Part shown: piece after piece, positions 22,442 to 34,600 of the stretch
How positions within the stretch are numbered: position 1 is the first letter of the stretch
Layout of the letters: each line of letters begins with the position of its first letter
NCBI GenBank assembly: GCA_000727475.1
Contig: KL647295.1
Coordinates: 869,985 to 933,984 of the forward strand
Reading direction: 5' to 3'
Source: Sarcocystis neurona
Lineage: Eukaryota; Apicomplexa; Conoidasida; Eucoccidiorida; Sarcocystidae
Length of the DNA stretch: 64,000 bases
Made by a program: the position numbers and the translations under genes
The notes under the pieces: model-generated
Database searches by the model: none
The model's input: only the letters and a program-made list of their open reading frames with translations
What the model was told of the DNA's origin: nothing

Positions 22442-22581
22442 GACTGTGCCACTAATCACTACCGCGTCCACAGCGAGTTGCCACTTTCTACAAACAGCGT
22501 CTGCGCACGTTGACTGTGCCACTGATCACTACCGCGTACACAGCGTGTTGCCAATTTCTACAGGCAGCGTCTGCGCACGTT
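22442..22581. repeat. 70-base tandem duplication
   Basis: Two units, 22442-22511 and 22512-22581, differ at about seven positions. Each begins GACTGTGCCACT(A/G)ATCACT and ends CAGCGTCTGCGCACGTT. The period of 70 is not a multiple of three, arguing against coding sequence. Confidence 0.85.
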
Positions 22582-23849
22582 CTTCTTGTTCTGGCTGATC
22601 GGCTCTTCCACAGCATGACAACGGTAAGGGAGTCCAGTTGCTGACCAGACTGCTGCATCTTCAAAGCGCGTCTGTTGCCTGCCGTGCTGCTGCTTCTCAA
22701 CATAGCAGACGCCGTGTGTCCTCAACAAGCTAGCGCACAGCCCGCTGCTCTCTCCGAAAAAAACACTACTGCAGTGTCACACACCGCTACAGCACGATCA
22801 CCTACTGTGCTGGTGCTCGGGTTGCGACAAAAGGCAACAACCACTTTCTTCTGTCGCAAGCAGTCGATGTAAAAATTGGTGGCAAAAACATACACCCTTT
22901 AACTCGTACTGCTGCTGCTGTCACCGGGGCCGCTGTTGTACTAGATCAGCACGACGACCTTTTCTTCGTACAGACGTGATTCCGTCAAAATGCGTGCACA
23001 CAGTCGCTCACAGACAACTGTGCAGGCGTTCAAGACATTCGAGACAACTACACTAGTTACACAATTAATTTGTACGCAAATGTAAAAATATTTAGGAAAC
23101 ATCATCCGCAAACGCGTACATGTGAAGCCATATATTTACGGCTGGATACGATCATGTATGCGTGACACACATATGTAAGCAGCATATGTGTGCAATCTAA
23201 AATTTATACGTCTCTGTACTTACGTGTATGACGCACAACAGTTCTGACACATCTTCATCATGTGCTTGGGAATGAAACTTGGAAAAAATAATTTTCACAA
23301 GCAGACAGCTCTCCTGTTCGTCCACACCGCCCGTCTCAGCAGGAACGACTTTTGCCCCCCGCTGGCGCTCCAGTGTCGTCGCTTTGCCACGGTGGGCGAG
23401 AAATTTTTTCTTGTCTGCGTCATCGTTCCTCCTCTGTTCCCCATCTTCTATTTCTAAAATGAAAAAAGTCAGCACACATTCTGTTGCTCGCTCCACGTCG
23501 TCCTTTGCAGTACGCGCGCTACAACGAGGACACCCTTTTAAACTCAACCTGGTATCAAGCACGCTGGTGTTTTAGCCGCTTCTGCTCGTGGTCCTGCTTC
23601 CGCTGATGCTGCTGCTTCTGCTGACGCCGCATGTGGGAAGCGCTGCGTCCGCTGCTAGTGTTCGTTCTGCTAAGACGGCACGTTAACTTGCTGCGTCTGC
23701 ATGCGCTTCTTGTCTTGCTCCCGCGTCTAGAGCTCCTGTTTTATGACTGTTTCTGCTGCTGTTGATCCTACCAGCGATGTGGCTGCTCGTCCTGCTTGTG
23801 CTTCTGGTGATAACGCCACAGACTAGTCCCAACCTCATATAAGCACATG

Positions 23850-23885
23850 CACATATATATATATATATATATATACATATATGTT
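23850..23885. repeat. (AT)n microsatellite
   Basis: About a dozen uninterrupted AT units flanked by ACATATATG. Lies in the unresolved 15-25 kb region. Confidence 0.85.
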
Positions 23886-25634
23886 TATTCAGTGTTCTAC
23901 CGCTTCTTTTCTTCTCGCACCCATGCGTCGTCAATTCGCCACGCTCCACTCTTTTTCGCACGTGTACCATTTCGTTATTCTTTTAACAGGTGTTCTGCTG
24001 TGCTGATACGCGTAGAGCCTTCACCTGTGAGATGTGCAGGAAGAAATGTACTTCGAGTAAGTTTCACACACGGATATTCGTAGTGGCACTCGAAGTAGGA
24101 AGAGCACTTACTAGTCGTGGTATTACTGCCGTAGCAATATGTAGTAACTCCTGCGGAATCAGCCATACCACGAGTAGGTCAAGGTTTAAAATTAGTAAAG
24201 GCAGTGCCAATACTACAATCTCATCGGGCAACTGCGTACAGCAGTAGCTGTAGTACCATAACAGCAATAACACTAGTAGTGATGGATTAGCAGTACCACC
24301 AGTATCTTGGAGGAAGTGGCAACTCCTCTATTAGTGCAGTAACTTCAGGCGTGGAGGCACCACAATACGGGTACTGATACAACTGCTTGATTTTGATCAC
24401 AGACGCTCTCCCCGTCGTCCTGCTTCACGTCTGCTCCTCGCACAAGCACTACTACATCGCCCCTTACCACTACTTCTCTCCCACTTCTTCTCCCACTAAT
24501 CAACCTCCTTGTACCCCTTCTGCACTCTTCCGTACTACTATAATGCAGCACGATGACCACCACTACTCCACTCTCTACCCGCTGCCAAGTAGTCCTGCGA
24601 CTCGTACTACTGCTCCTTTTGCAAATTCTGTTTCTACTACTTCAAGAGTTGTCGACATTCTCCCGAGAATGTATTCTGCCACTACCATTACGAATGCGAC
24701 TTCTACGCACGACGTTACCGACGACCCCTATTATTACTGCTACTATTCGAAAAGGACAACTCCCGCGAGGCCACGATGACAAAAAAACAAGAACAGTAGG
24801 GCTGACGCTCCTCCCACGAAACGAACAGCACTTCCGACGGGAGCGGCTGTAGTGCCGAGGGCAGGGTGGCCGCACGACTGAAGGGCGACGGGACGCCGTC
24901 AGACGTGTTCTCGAGTGCAGCAGGACCGTAAACAATAATGATGGTGGGAGACGATGCAGCGGCATAATAGTGACGGAAATACTTGGAACAGCAGAGTCAG
25001 AAGGAGGGCAACTCTGGCATCATAAAAGATGGGATACTGTCGTATACGCTGCGTATGTGCCTTGGGCACAGATGTCGAAACGTGCCCTGTGATCGGCCAG
25101 TCTGAATTCAGCCGGCTGTTGCACCACACGTCTGTGCTTGCACAACAATGCCTCCGTTTAGCGTTTTCTACCCATTTAGCCACGTGTCCTCATTAGTCTA
25201 CGCAGCCCGCTGTCTACCAGAGAGAGACACGAAGTGATGACCGAAAAAGCTGCTGTACGTTATCCACCTCACCTCCCTCTGCGTGCGCATTCGCGTAACT
25301 GACTCGCGGAGCAGAGCCACTGCCACGGCCTCCCCCGCTGCTGCCGCTACCGCAAAATCTTTCCGCCGCACCGTCCACGGCCCCTCTGCTGCTGCAGCTG
25401 TCCCCGACGGCCTGCTGTTTTCACGTGGTGCGTCATCTTTGGTGACATAGTGCTGTCTTGGTGAGACAAATGTTGTTTCCCCCCGGCAACATCGTCTGGC
25501 ATCATAATCATCATCAGCAGCAGCACCACTGACACGCACTACTCGGAACTCCTGTCGTAACTGCTGTCTACGCTGCTAGCGCTCTCTTGAATAATGCCGC
25601 AGCGCTATTTGATTGAGTATAGTCTGCCTCTGCG

Positions 25635-28600
25635 CTACTTTCCCTCTCCATCTCGATTTTTCTCTTTTTCTCTCGCCTGTCGCTGGCGCTGCAGTCCTGC
25701 GGGTCGCTGCGGCGCAGGAGCAGATGAGCAAGCACCGACAGATGCAGAAGCAGCCGCACACAACACGGTGCGACTCGCCGCTGCTACACTTCTGCCTTTA
25801 GTCGCTTCAGCCGCTGCCGCTGAAACCCTGCCTACAGTTGCACAGCTTCCTTCTTCTGTTGCTGCGGTAGACCTGTCCCGACGCCCTTCTCCAGGAAGTG
25901 CACGGCGTTCTCTGCTGCCTTCTGCCGCTGTTGCGTCGATCGCTGTCGTTCCATCGCACTGTAGGGTCGCTGCAGGTCGTTGTGACGAGTCGGCTGCAGC
26001 AGTGGCCTCACCAACATCATCAGGCGGACTTACAGAGGCAGAGGAAAAGTGCAGCCGGAGCTCTCTGACTTCTGCAAACTGCGTGGAATCCAGGTCGTCA
26101 TCAAAGCATGCAGCAGTAGCGAACACAGCACCGCCCCCCCGTGTCGTCGCTGCTCGAGGTGAATGCAAAGATTGTCGCTTTTCCTTTGCACTCTTGGGGC
26201 CTCCATCAGCTAGGTAGGTGCTCCTTTGAGTTGCGCTGCTGCAGCTCCTGCTCGTGTCGCTGTGAAGGCCGCTGCTGTTGTGAATGCTGCTGCTGCGGCC
26301 TGCGTGCGAAGCGGCGCCATGGGGCTTCCGCAGCAGGCGATGGGTGCCTCGGCGAGCGGAGCATGCGTGCGGAGACCGTGCTGCTGCATAAGGAGGGGTG
26401 GCGCAGACCGCGGGGTACTCTTTCTTTTTTTTGATTGCTGCTCCTGTTTTAGGAGTGTCACCATCTCTGGTATGTTTCCTCGGCGCGGGTATACCTACCC
26501 CACAAGTTTTCTTCCCTCCACGTAAGATTCCCGGTGCTCCCCGCCCGAGCGTCTCACTTTGCTCCCCCGTGGTTCTCCCCGCTGCCCCTGGGCCTCCGTC
26601 TCCTTCTCCTCCTGCTCGTGTGACTAGACCTCCTGTTTGAACTGCTGTTGATGCTGGACTGCGCGGCCCTGCTGTCGTTCCTGCTGTTGTAATGCGCCGA
26701 ACACCGTTTAGCAGGGTGCGAAACGATTTCTTGCCTCCGTTTCGTGTTGTTGTCGGTCCTTTCTTGCCAGCGCGGCTGCTACTGAGAGCCATTGCTGCCT
26801 TAGCAGCAGAGCCGCTTACAGCAGCAGCGGCAGAAGAGGCAGCAATTGCGGGCCGACCTGCTGCTAGCGTCTTCTCTCGCATGAGCTGTGCAGCAGCTGA
26901 CTGCAACACATCCAGAGGTGTGCGTGTGCGCACAAGTGCTGCAGGGATGCACGCGTGCATGTTTAAAGCAGCATGGTCCTTTGTTGCTTCAGTGACACCA
27001 CTTGTCTGCTGCGACTCCTGCTGGTTCTTGCTGTTCAAAGTTTCGATGCTGCTGCTGCTGCTGCTCCGCTCCCCCGAAGCGGCCGTTCTCTGCGTGCACG
27101 CATAGCTGCTGTTGCTGCTCCCAGTGCTGCCGCTGCTACACGGAGATGGCGTTGCTGTCGATGTGACATGTCCTTCAACATGTCCCCCACGCTGCACCGC
27201 TCCCTCACCGGCAGCAGCGGCACCTTTCTTTCCTGTGCGTGCTGCTGCTGCTCCGGCAAGCGGCGCTGCTGCTTTGCCCGCTGAACTACCTTTACCTCCT
27301 GCCGCACCTCCACCTCCTGCTCCTCTGCCTCCTGCTGTAACTGCTCTGCCTGCTGCTGTTGCAGCAGCAGGAGGTGCACTTTTCCCACAAACTCCTCCAC
27401 GGTCTTCCTCCGGTTTGGGCGAGCGCCTCCCTGCAGCACTTTGAGCAACCTCGCCGACAGCCCCGGTAGCAGCAGCAGCACCAGCAGACGCGAGAGGTCG
27501 CTTTCTATTTCTGCTTCCAGTTGCAGTCACTTGTTCCTCTCTACCGCTGCTGCTTTCAGTTACATGCAACGGAGGACCAAAGGTCTTCTCCCGTGAAGCA
27601 AAAGCAGCACCTTCAGCACGGGTGAGCAGTCCTTCTTGAGTCGCCTGAGTCGCCTCCGCATCTGCATCCGCTCCTGTTCCTGTTACCGTTGGCCACCACG
27701 CCCTGCCGCTGTTCGCGTCGGAACACATGTCCTCTTCCTCCTGCTGCTGCGCAGGAAACCCGTCGAGAACTTTCCTGATGAATGTCTCCGTCGCGCTTCT
27801 GTATGGAGCGCTCAGCTGCCAGTGCGGGCCAGCTGCTGCCGCTGCCGCCTGCTGTTGCTGCTGCAGCCGCAATAGCAGCAGCTCCTCATATACGGTCAGC
27901 GCTGCCCATGTCCATCCCACCGAAGCATCTTGTTGCCCTCCGCCGAGCGTTTCCACCTGTGCCCATGGCCACACTGTGGGGCCAAACTCAACATTCTCCC
28001 TTACCCCTCTCTCCACCTCACGCATTTCCTGCTGAGAAAAGTGCTGTTGCGGATGGAGAATGTCGTCCTGCTGATGTTGCTGTGGCAGCTGGTGCACGAC
28101 GTCCTTGCGTTCACGACCTGGAGAGAGGGAGCCGCGTGCACGACCTGTTGCTGTCGAGCGGAACGGCCCCTGCGGTTTGGAGAGATACTCGTTTGACAAG
28201 GCAGTCCGCAACGGTGACACCGTTGCAACAGCTGGAGCACCACCAGCAGCAGCAGCCGAAACAGCACTTGAATCAGCCGCAGGAGAAGAGCTCTTCTCTT
28301 CGTGACCAACTTGCACCCGGAGACCATCAGCAGCCGTACCTGGACTCCTTAGCGTTGTCTCAGCCGCCGTACGCTGTTGCGTTGTTGCCGCTACCTGCTG
28401 CTCGCTCTGCATACGTTTCCATGCTGCGTCTGAGTGCAATAGATCTCCTGCTGTCTCCCCCACTCCCGAGAAAGGGTTGCCTCTAGAGGCTTCGTCAGCG
28501 TTAACTTTTGCCAGGAAAGACGAATCTCTCGCATACAGCGTAGTACTGCCGCTCTTGTTTCCACTGCTGCTTTGTGTGCTGCTGCTATCTGCACCGCCGT

Positions 28601-31600
28601 TGGACGTCCTCCAGCTGCTGTGAGTGCCGTCGGTGGTGTCTCTGGCGCTGGTACCACTAACACCAGCTGGTAACGCAGCTTCAGCGGCGGAAGCGACGAC
28701 CACATCAAGAGCCGTGCATCGCGCAGTAGTCACAGCTGCCACAGCTGCAGCGACAGCTGCAGAAGCGCAGCTGCGGGGAATGAACGAAGCAGGTAACATA
28801 TACGGCTTCCAGCCTGCACGGATCCACGAAGAGAGTGCTACCGTACACATCCACGGCGCAGGCGGTCCATCGCTCGGGTGGTGCAGTAGACAAGGGAAAT
28901 TTCTTCGGCTTGCTGCTGTTGAGGCTGCAGCAACATCGGCGGCACTAGGAGACTCCAGCAGAGAAGCAAAAGCGGTCGTCACTGCCTGCAAGGCTTCTTT
29001 GCCGCGCGAAGACCACGGTGCTGCTGCTGCAGCTGCAGGAAACGCAGCAGCGGCAACAGCAGTGAGACGAGCAGCCGCCGCAGCAGCAGCGGGAGGGAGA
29101 CGAGAAGCAACGGCAATAGAAAGAGGGAGGGCGACGGCAGCAGACGGACGGAAAAGCGCCGCTGCAGCAGGCCGGAGAGAGGCATACAACGCTGCGACAT
29201 CTTCACCCACGCTGCCACTAGCAGAGGCAAAAGCGGAATTCGCCACCAAAGCGGAGTTTCGTCTGGTAGCACCAGAAGGAAAAGAACGGCCGTGCATATT
29301 CCCCGCAGCAGCAATACCAGGCTGATTTTCCTGTGTAACAGCATGGGACAGCGGGGTATCGGCGGTAGCCCCCGGAGTAGCCGCCTTCGCAGCAGTTTGT
29401 TGAGTCCCAGCAGCAGAAGCGCAGTGGCCCGTCCCCGCAGCACCACAAACTGCAGCAGCCCGACACAGGCTGATAACAGCAGTGGGCTCCACGGCAGTAG
29501 CACCAGTAGGGTTGTGATGAGCGGAGAGCAGGGCAGTAGCAGCAGTACACGCGCCAGCAGTACCAGCGGCGGCAACGGAAGAAACAGAAGCAACAGCATC
29601 AGCTGCAGCAGCAGTAGCGGCCTCAGCAGCAGCAGCTCGTGCGTGGAATAAAGGAACTGCCTCAAGGAACGACGCGGAACTTCTGCGTCGCCACTGGGGC
29701 AAGAGTCGCTGCCAACGACCTTCGAAAAGAGCTGCAAAATCGAGCTCTGGCTGCAGGACCTGCAAAAGATGCATATGCTGCGGCAATTTAAAAGGACTGT
29801 CTTCTAGTGCTACATAGACTAATGAGAATGGCGATTGGGACAATCCTTCTGGTGTTGCTTTCCCTTCCTCTTTCACTCCGTCGTCATCCTTCTGTTTGTT
29901 TATGTTCCTGCGACTTCCACTTGCTGCCGAACACCCGGGAGATCTGCGATGCTGCTGCGGTTCTACACTCTTGCTCCTGCTCCTGCTCACAGCAGCAGCA
30001 GAGTCTGGCGATGCAGCATTACTGTGGCTGCTGCTGCCGCTTTCCGCCAGTCGCGCGCGCCCTGTGCTTTCAAAGCTTCCACAAAACACGCTGCTGGTCT
30101 TGCTGCTGCCGTTCTCCGTCAGACCACTCTTGCTGCTGGTCTGGCGTTTCGTGTGACTGCTGGGATTCCTAGTAGCACTACTGCTGCTGCTATTCCCAGC
30201 AGTAGCAGGCACTCCGGTGTGCTTCCCACCGTTCTGCTGTGTCTCGACGGTCCCTTCACTTTTGCAAATTCGCTGCAGCGTTGAACCGGTCGTTGCTGCT
30301 TCTCCCTCCGCGGCTGCTTGTTTCTGCATTGCTGCTGCTGCTGTCGCCGGTGTCCAGGGAGGACGCGCAGCTGCACTCGACTCTGCCTGCATCGATGTAG
30401 CTACAGCCAAACCCACCTCCCATTCTCTTGCAGCTGCTCCAGCTCCCACATCTGCCACTGGTGCTGCGACGGATCCGCCTGCTGCAGGTGGTATCCCCAC
30501 TCGCACTTCTGCTGCTGCAGCAGTATTCGCTCCGAGTCCTTCCATTGTCGCGGTCTCCACGTTCGCGTGTTCTGCTGCTGTCGCTTCACATCCGCTTCCT
30601 CCCGCCGCTCGCCCTGTGACTGCTGTCCCGGCATCACAAACCGCTGGCACTGTTGCGCCTACTCCGTCTCCTGTCCCTTTCGGCGCTGCAGTCGCTTGTC
30701 CGGGTCGCCCTCCATCCGTTACTGCGGCTGCTGTTGTTCCTGGCTCCGCTGCCTGTGCCGTTGTTGCTCCTGTTTCTGTCGCGGCTCTTCCGGCTGCTCC
30801 TGCTTCTGCTGTGACGTTTCCTGCTGACAGGGTTCCTCCTGCTGGTGTGCCCGATGCAGCAGCAGTGCTGACGTTTGCCACGGCGAGGGCAGCCGCGTTC
30901 GCAGCCCTGCACTGTGCTGCCACGGCAGCGGCAGGAGGAAGCAGCGCACGAGGCACAGCCCACAAGAAGTCTCTCGCCTGCCGCAGTACACTCTGCCCAC
31001 TTTCCGGAGGAAAATGCGCATGCAGATCGTAGGGTAGTCGATAACAGGGAAAATTCAGCAGTCGCTGCAGACTGACTAATCGCTGCTGATCTCCATAAGG
31101 GAAATAGAGCAGCACATACGTAACTGGAGACGTGTCTGCTGCTCCTTCTTCCTGTGTTTCTCCAGCTGGGCGGCGACTGCAGTCTTCAGATACCAGCCCG
31201 TTGTAACACTGCTGCGCACGCCGACTGCTGGGGCAGAGGTCGGTGCTGCTCGAGCTCGACAACGGGCTGCTGCTGCCGCTGCCCGGCAGTGCGCCGCTGC
31301 CATCCACTAGCGTGCTGCTGCTGTTCAGGCTGCCGCTGCTGCTGCTGCGATAGGTCGAGCTACTGTGGGGAGGATTGCTGGAACTGCCGCTCACGCTGCT
31401 GCTGCTCCCTTGCAGCAGCGCGCGCGTTCCTCTCTCTGACTGTGCGACAATGCCATCTGTGTCAACAGCAATGGCAGCAGGTCGCTCACCTCCTGTCGCT
31501 GCGTCCTTCTCTTTACTTGCCGAAGCGGCAGACACATGTATGAATCGTGAAGACTTACAGGGCGCCTCCCCTGCTGGTGCTGCTGCTGCCGTTCCTGCTG

Positions 31601-34600
31601 CAGCATCCTCTTTTGTTGCTGGTGTGTTGCTCGGTGCTCCGCACGCAGCAGCCGCTGCTGTTGGAAACTCGGGCACTGCGGTACTCTCACGATTTCGCTT
31701 CAGGCCCGCGCGGCGTCCGCCTTCCTCCTCAACTGCTGCAGGCCTTGGCGCCACTGCCAGTTCTCTTGAATGTTCTGCTACTGTTGTCACTGCGGTGGTC
31801 TGCTGTTGACTTCTGTCGTCCACGTTACCTCCTGCATGGCATAAGCTCCTTCTTATTCGTTTCACACTTCCTGCCTTCTCTCCAGCGATTTCCTCCTCTG
31901 CAGCAGCAGCAGCTGTGGCACCTATGTCGCTTCCGGCAGTACCCGCCCATGTTTCTGCTTTCGGGCGAGGCGACGTTGACCGTCTTGCAGCAGCAGCAGC
32001 AGTAGGCCGGCGCGGGGATACAGCAGCCGCTGCCACTTGATGAGTGTGCACCGCACGCGAAGAAACACAGACACCTTTTGTTACTGCTCCTCTCCCTCTT
32101 GTTAGCCTGCTGCATTTTGACAACGGAGAACGCCCGCTGTGGTGTTGACTGCTGCTGCTGCTGCTGCGTGTTCTGCTTTTTAACCAAGCACCTCCTCGTG
32201 TAGAACCTCTCTTCCACACTCCATGGTTTTGCTGTCGCTGTCGCTGTTTCTCCTCCTGACGCTTCTCCTGCTGTTGCCGTTTATCTGCATCTCTAACTAG
32301 TCTGCTACCGCTGCGGCCCGGACTGCTGCTGCTCCGGCTCGCCCTGCTGCTGGAGCTACCGCACCCACTGCTGCTGCTGGTGCAACTCTTACTGCTGTTG
32401 CTGTTGTTGCTGCTCTTCGTGCTGCAGTTCTCCTCTCCTTCAGCCACCACTGCTGTTTTACGTGGCCGCCCGCGTGGTCTACGGGGCGACACTCCCAGCA
32501 CTGCTGTTCCTAGTGATCCTTTTGCCGTTGCTGCGGCAGTTTCTTCCGACGGTGCTGCTCTGCCTGTGCGTACTCCTCCTCCGTCTCCTCTGGTCCTCGC
32601 CGCAACTTCTGCTGCGTCAGTCAGGGTCCGCGCTGTCACTGCTTCCTCTTCTGCCAATACTGCTGGCATTGTCACCAATGCTGCTGACGCTGCGCCTGCT
32701 GCTGCCGACGTATTCTGCGGCTGATCTGCTGCTGCTCCGGCATTGCCTCCAGCCACATCGACCGCCGCACTTCCTGAAGCGCTCGCAGGATGACAGTTGC
32801 CCGCCTGCTGGAGACCACCGGCCCCCGAGGCCGCAACAGCACGTGCCGAAGCAGCGGCAGCCGCAGACACGGCAGCACCAGCACCGGGTGGCCTTCCTCT
32901 AGGGCCTTTCCGTGCATCAGGTCCCGACCCGCCGGGCTCGGGCTCCTTGCCAGACTCCTCCATGCCACCTTTGAGGCTGCTATCTCTGGAGCTGCTGCTT
33001 CTGCCGGTGCTGCCGCTGCAGAGAGGTTTTCTCCCAGAAGCCTGCATTTCGCTGTTAGAGACATGGCTTTCGTCTTCCCTTTCCTCTCCCGGAGAAGCAC
33101 AGTCTCGTCGCGGCTGATGTTGATGTTCCCCATGCGGCTGCTGCTTCCGGTGCTTCTGCTGTTGCTGTCGCAGCGCGTTGTGAGCCTCTATAATTTTTGG
33201 CGTGTGGCACTGGAAGACTCTATGAATCACAGCATCCCTCAACAAATACGGAGGCACGGCCTGCTGTTGCGGCCATCCAGCACGCGCTGCACCTCGTCCA
33301 CTTCTCCCACATTCCTCCTCTGCGGCTGATCCGCAGCCTTCTCTAGCCTCTCTCTCTGCTGCAGCTGCTGCCGTCCTGGGGCGCGACTCAGTTGCTGCTT
33401 CTGCTGCTCGTCCCGCCATCGAGGACGTTAAATCTGGTTGTTTTCTTGATGTCACCTCCCACCTTCGTGCTTCTGTACCTTCGCTTGTTGCAGCTGCTTC
33501 CGCAGGCGAGGCCTGCGCGCGATGCCAGCGGGCGATGGCAGCAGCGTAGCCACGTCGCGTTTTCTGTCCAGCAGCAAACGCGCCTCCCCCTGTTGCGGCC
33601 TGGGCAGCCGGCGCAGGAGCAGCGCCCAAAGAAACCGCAACGGCTGAAACGGAGATAACAGCGCCAGGATGCAGATCCTTTGCGGGGTCAAACGCACGGG
33701 GAAGCAGCCGCCACGCATGCGCTGCTGGCGCTGCAACTGGCACTTGCGGAGCGCAGAAGTCCCGCACCAACAGGGTCTGCGTAGGCTGGTCAGCGCCCAT
33801 AACAGCAGCAACAGTAGAAATACCAGCAACAGCAACATCAGAAGCAACACTTACGAGACCCGAGCATACACCAACACGAGCAATAGCACCGCAGCAGCTG
33901 CCCGAGGCTACAACAGCATACGCATGCGTGCAAGCACTAACCCGAAGAGCAACAGTCACTATACACATACGTATCGACGCTTGTACATGTACAAGGTCGT
34001 CTACACGCTGCAGATGCATGTGCGGATATACACTTGTCTACGTACTGTACACGAGAACGTGGATATGTCATGGCTGTCAGAGAAAGGACAAATAATCTCT
34101 GACAGTGTCATCACCTTTTCATGCACAGATATTCATCAGCAATTCTAACACAGGCGTGCCCACCTGTAGATACGTGTATATATACAGCAGGAGCACGTGT
34201 GTAACGACACTGAGTAAAGTCTCTGTTCAATATAGCCACTGCTGCTTTCGCACCTGCAGCTTCCTCACCTTCGCTCTTGCTCCTTCAAAGCCCGGCAATC
34301 CCGACGCACCAACACAAAACTGTTGCCCTTGCTGCTGGAGTTGTTGCTGCTGCTGTTGTTCCTCCGCTTGATTCTGCTGCTGCCGTGGATGATGCTGTCC
34401 TGGTGGCGGAGCAGGAGCTCGCTGCTGCTTCGCGTCACGGCTGCCGATGATGTCGCAGGTCTCACTACTCCTCCTGCTGCTACGGCTCCGCTGAGGGCTA
34501 CCGGCTGTCGCCTTTTCGCCTTTCACTTGTAGCACGGTACGTGGCTGCTGCTGTGCTCCGGCCGTTGCTGTCGCTGACGTGTCCGCGCCTGCTGTTGCTC

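Larger units (their letters stand above)
15351..25600. other. About 10 kb without a confidently modelled gene
   Basis: Many short open frames on both strands, none with a complete and phase-consistent exon chain that I trust. Possible exons on the + strand are listed separately (17094-17195 and 19731-19994). A further set near 20830-21160 has good acceptors (CTTCCCTCGGCAG ending at 20835; CTACTTTTTTTAG ending at 21120), but it can be read in more than one frame. Several tandem and inverted repeats lie here. The 22.9-25.6 kb part shows no gene, only scattered triplet-like GCT and CTG runs before the giant - strand gene. Confidence 0.45.

Noticed and set aside
27782..28486. + strand frame of 234 codons opposite the giant gene
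   Set aside because: It is kept open by GCT/CTG triplets. The - strand frame is far longer, and its exons join in phase.
30217..31032. + strand frame of 271 codons, Ala/Pro/Val-rich
   Set aside because: It is the antisense shadow of the poly-Ala/Gln coding repeats of the giant gene.
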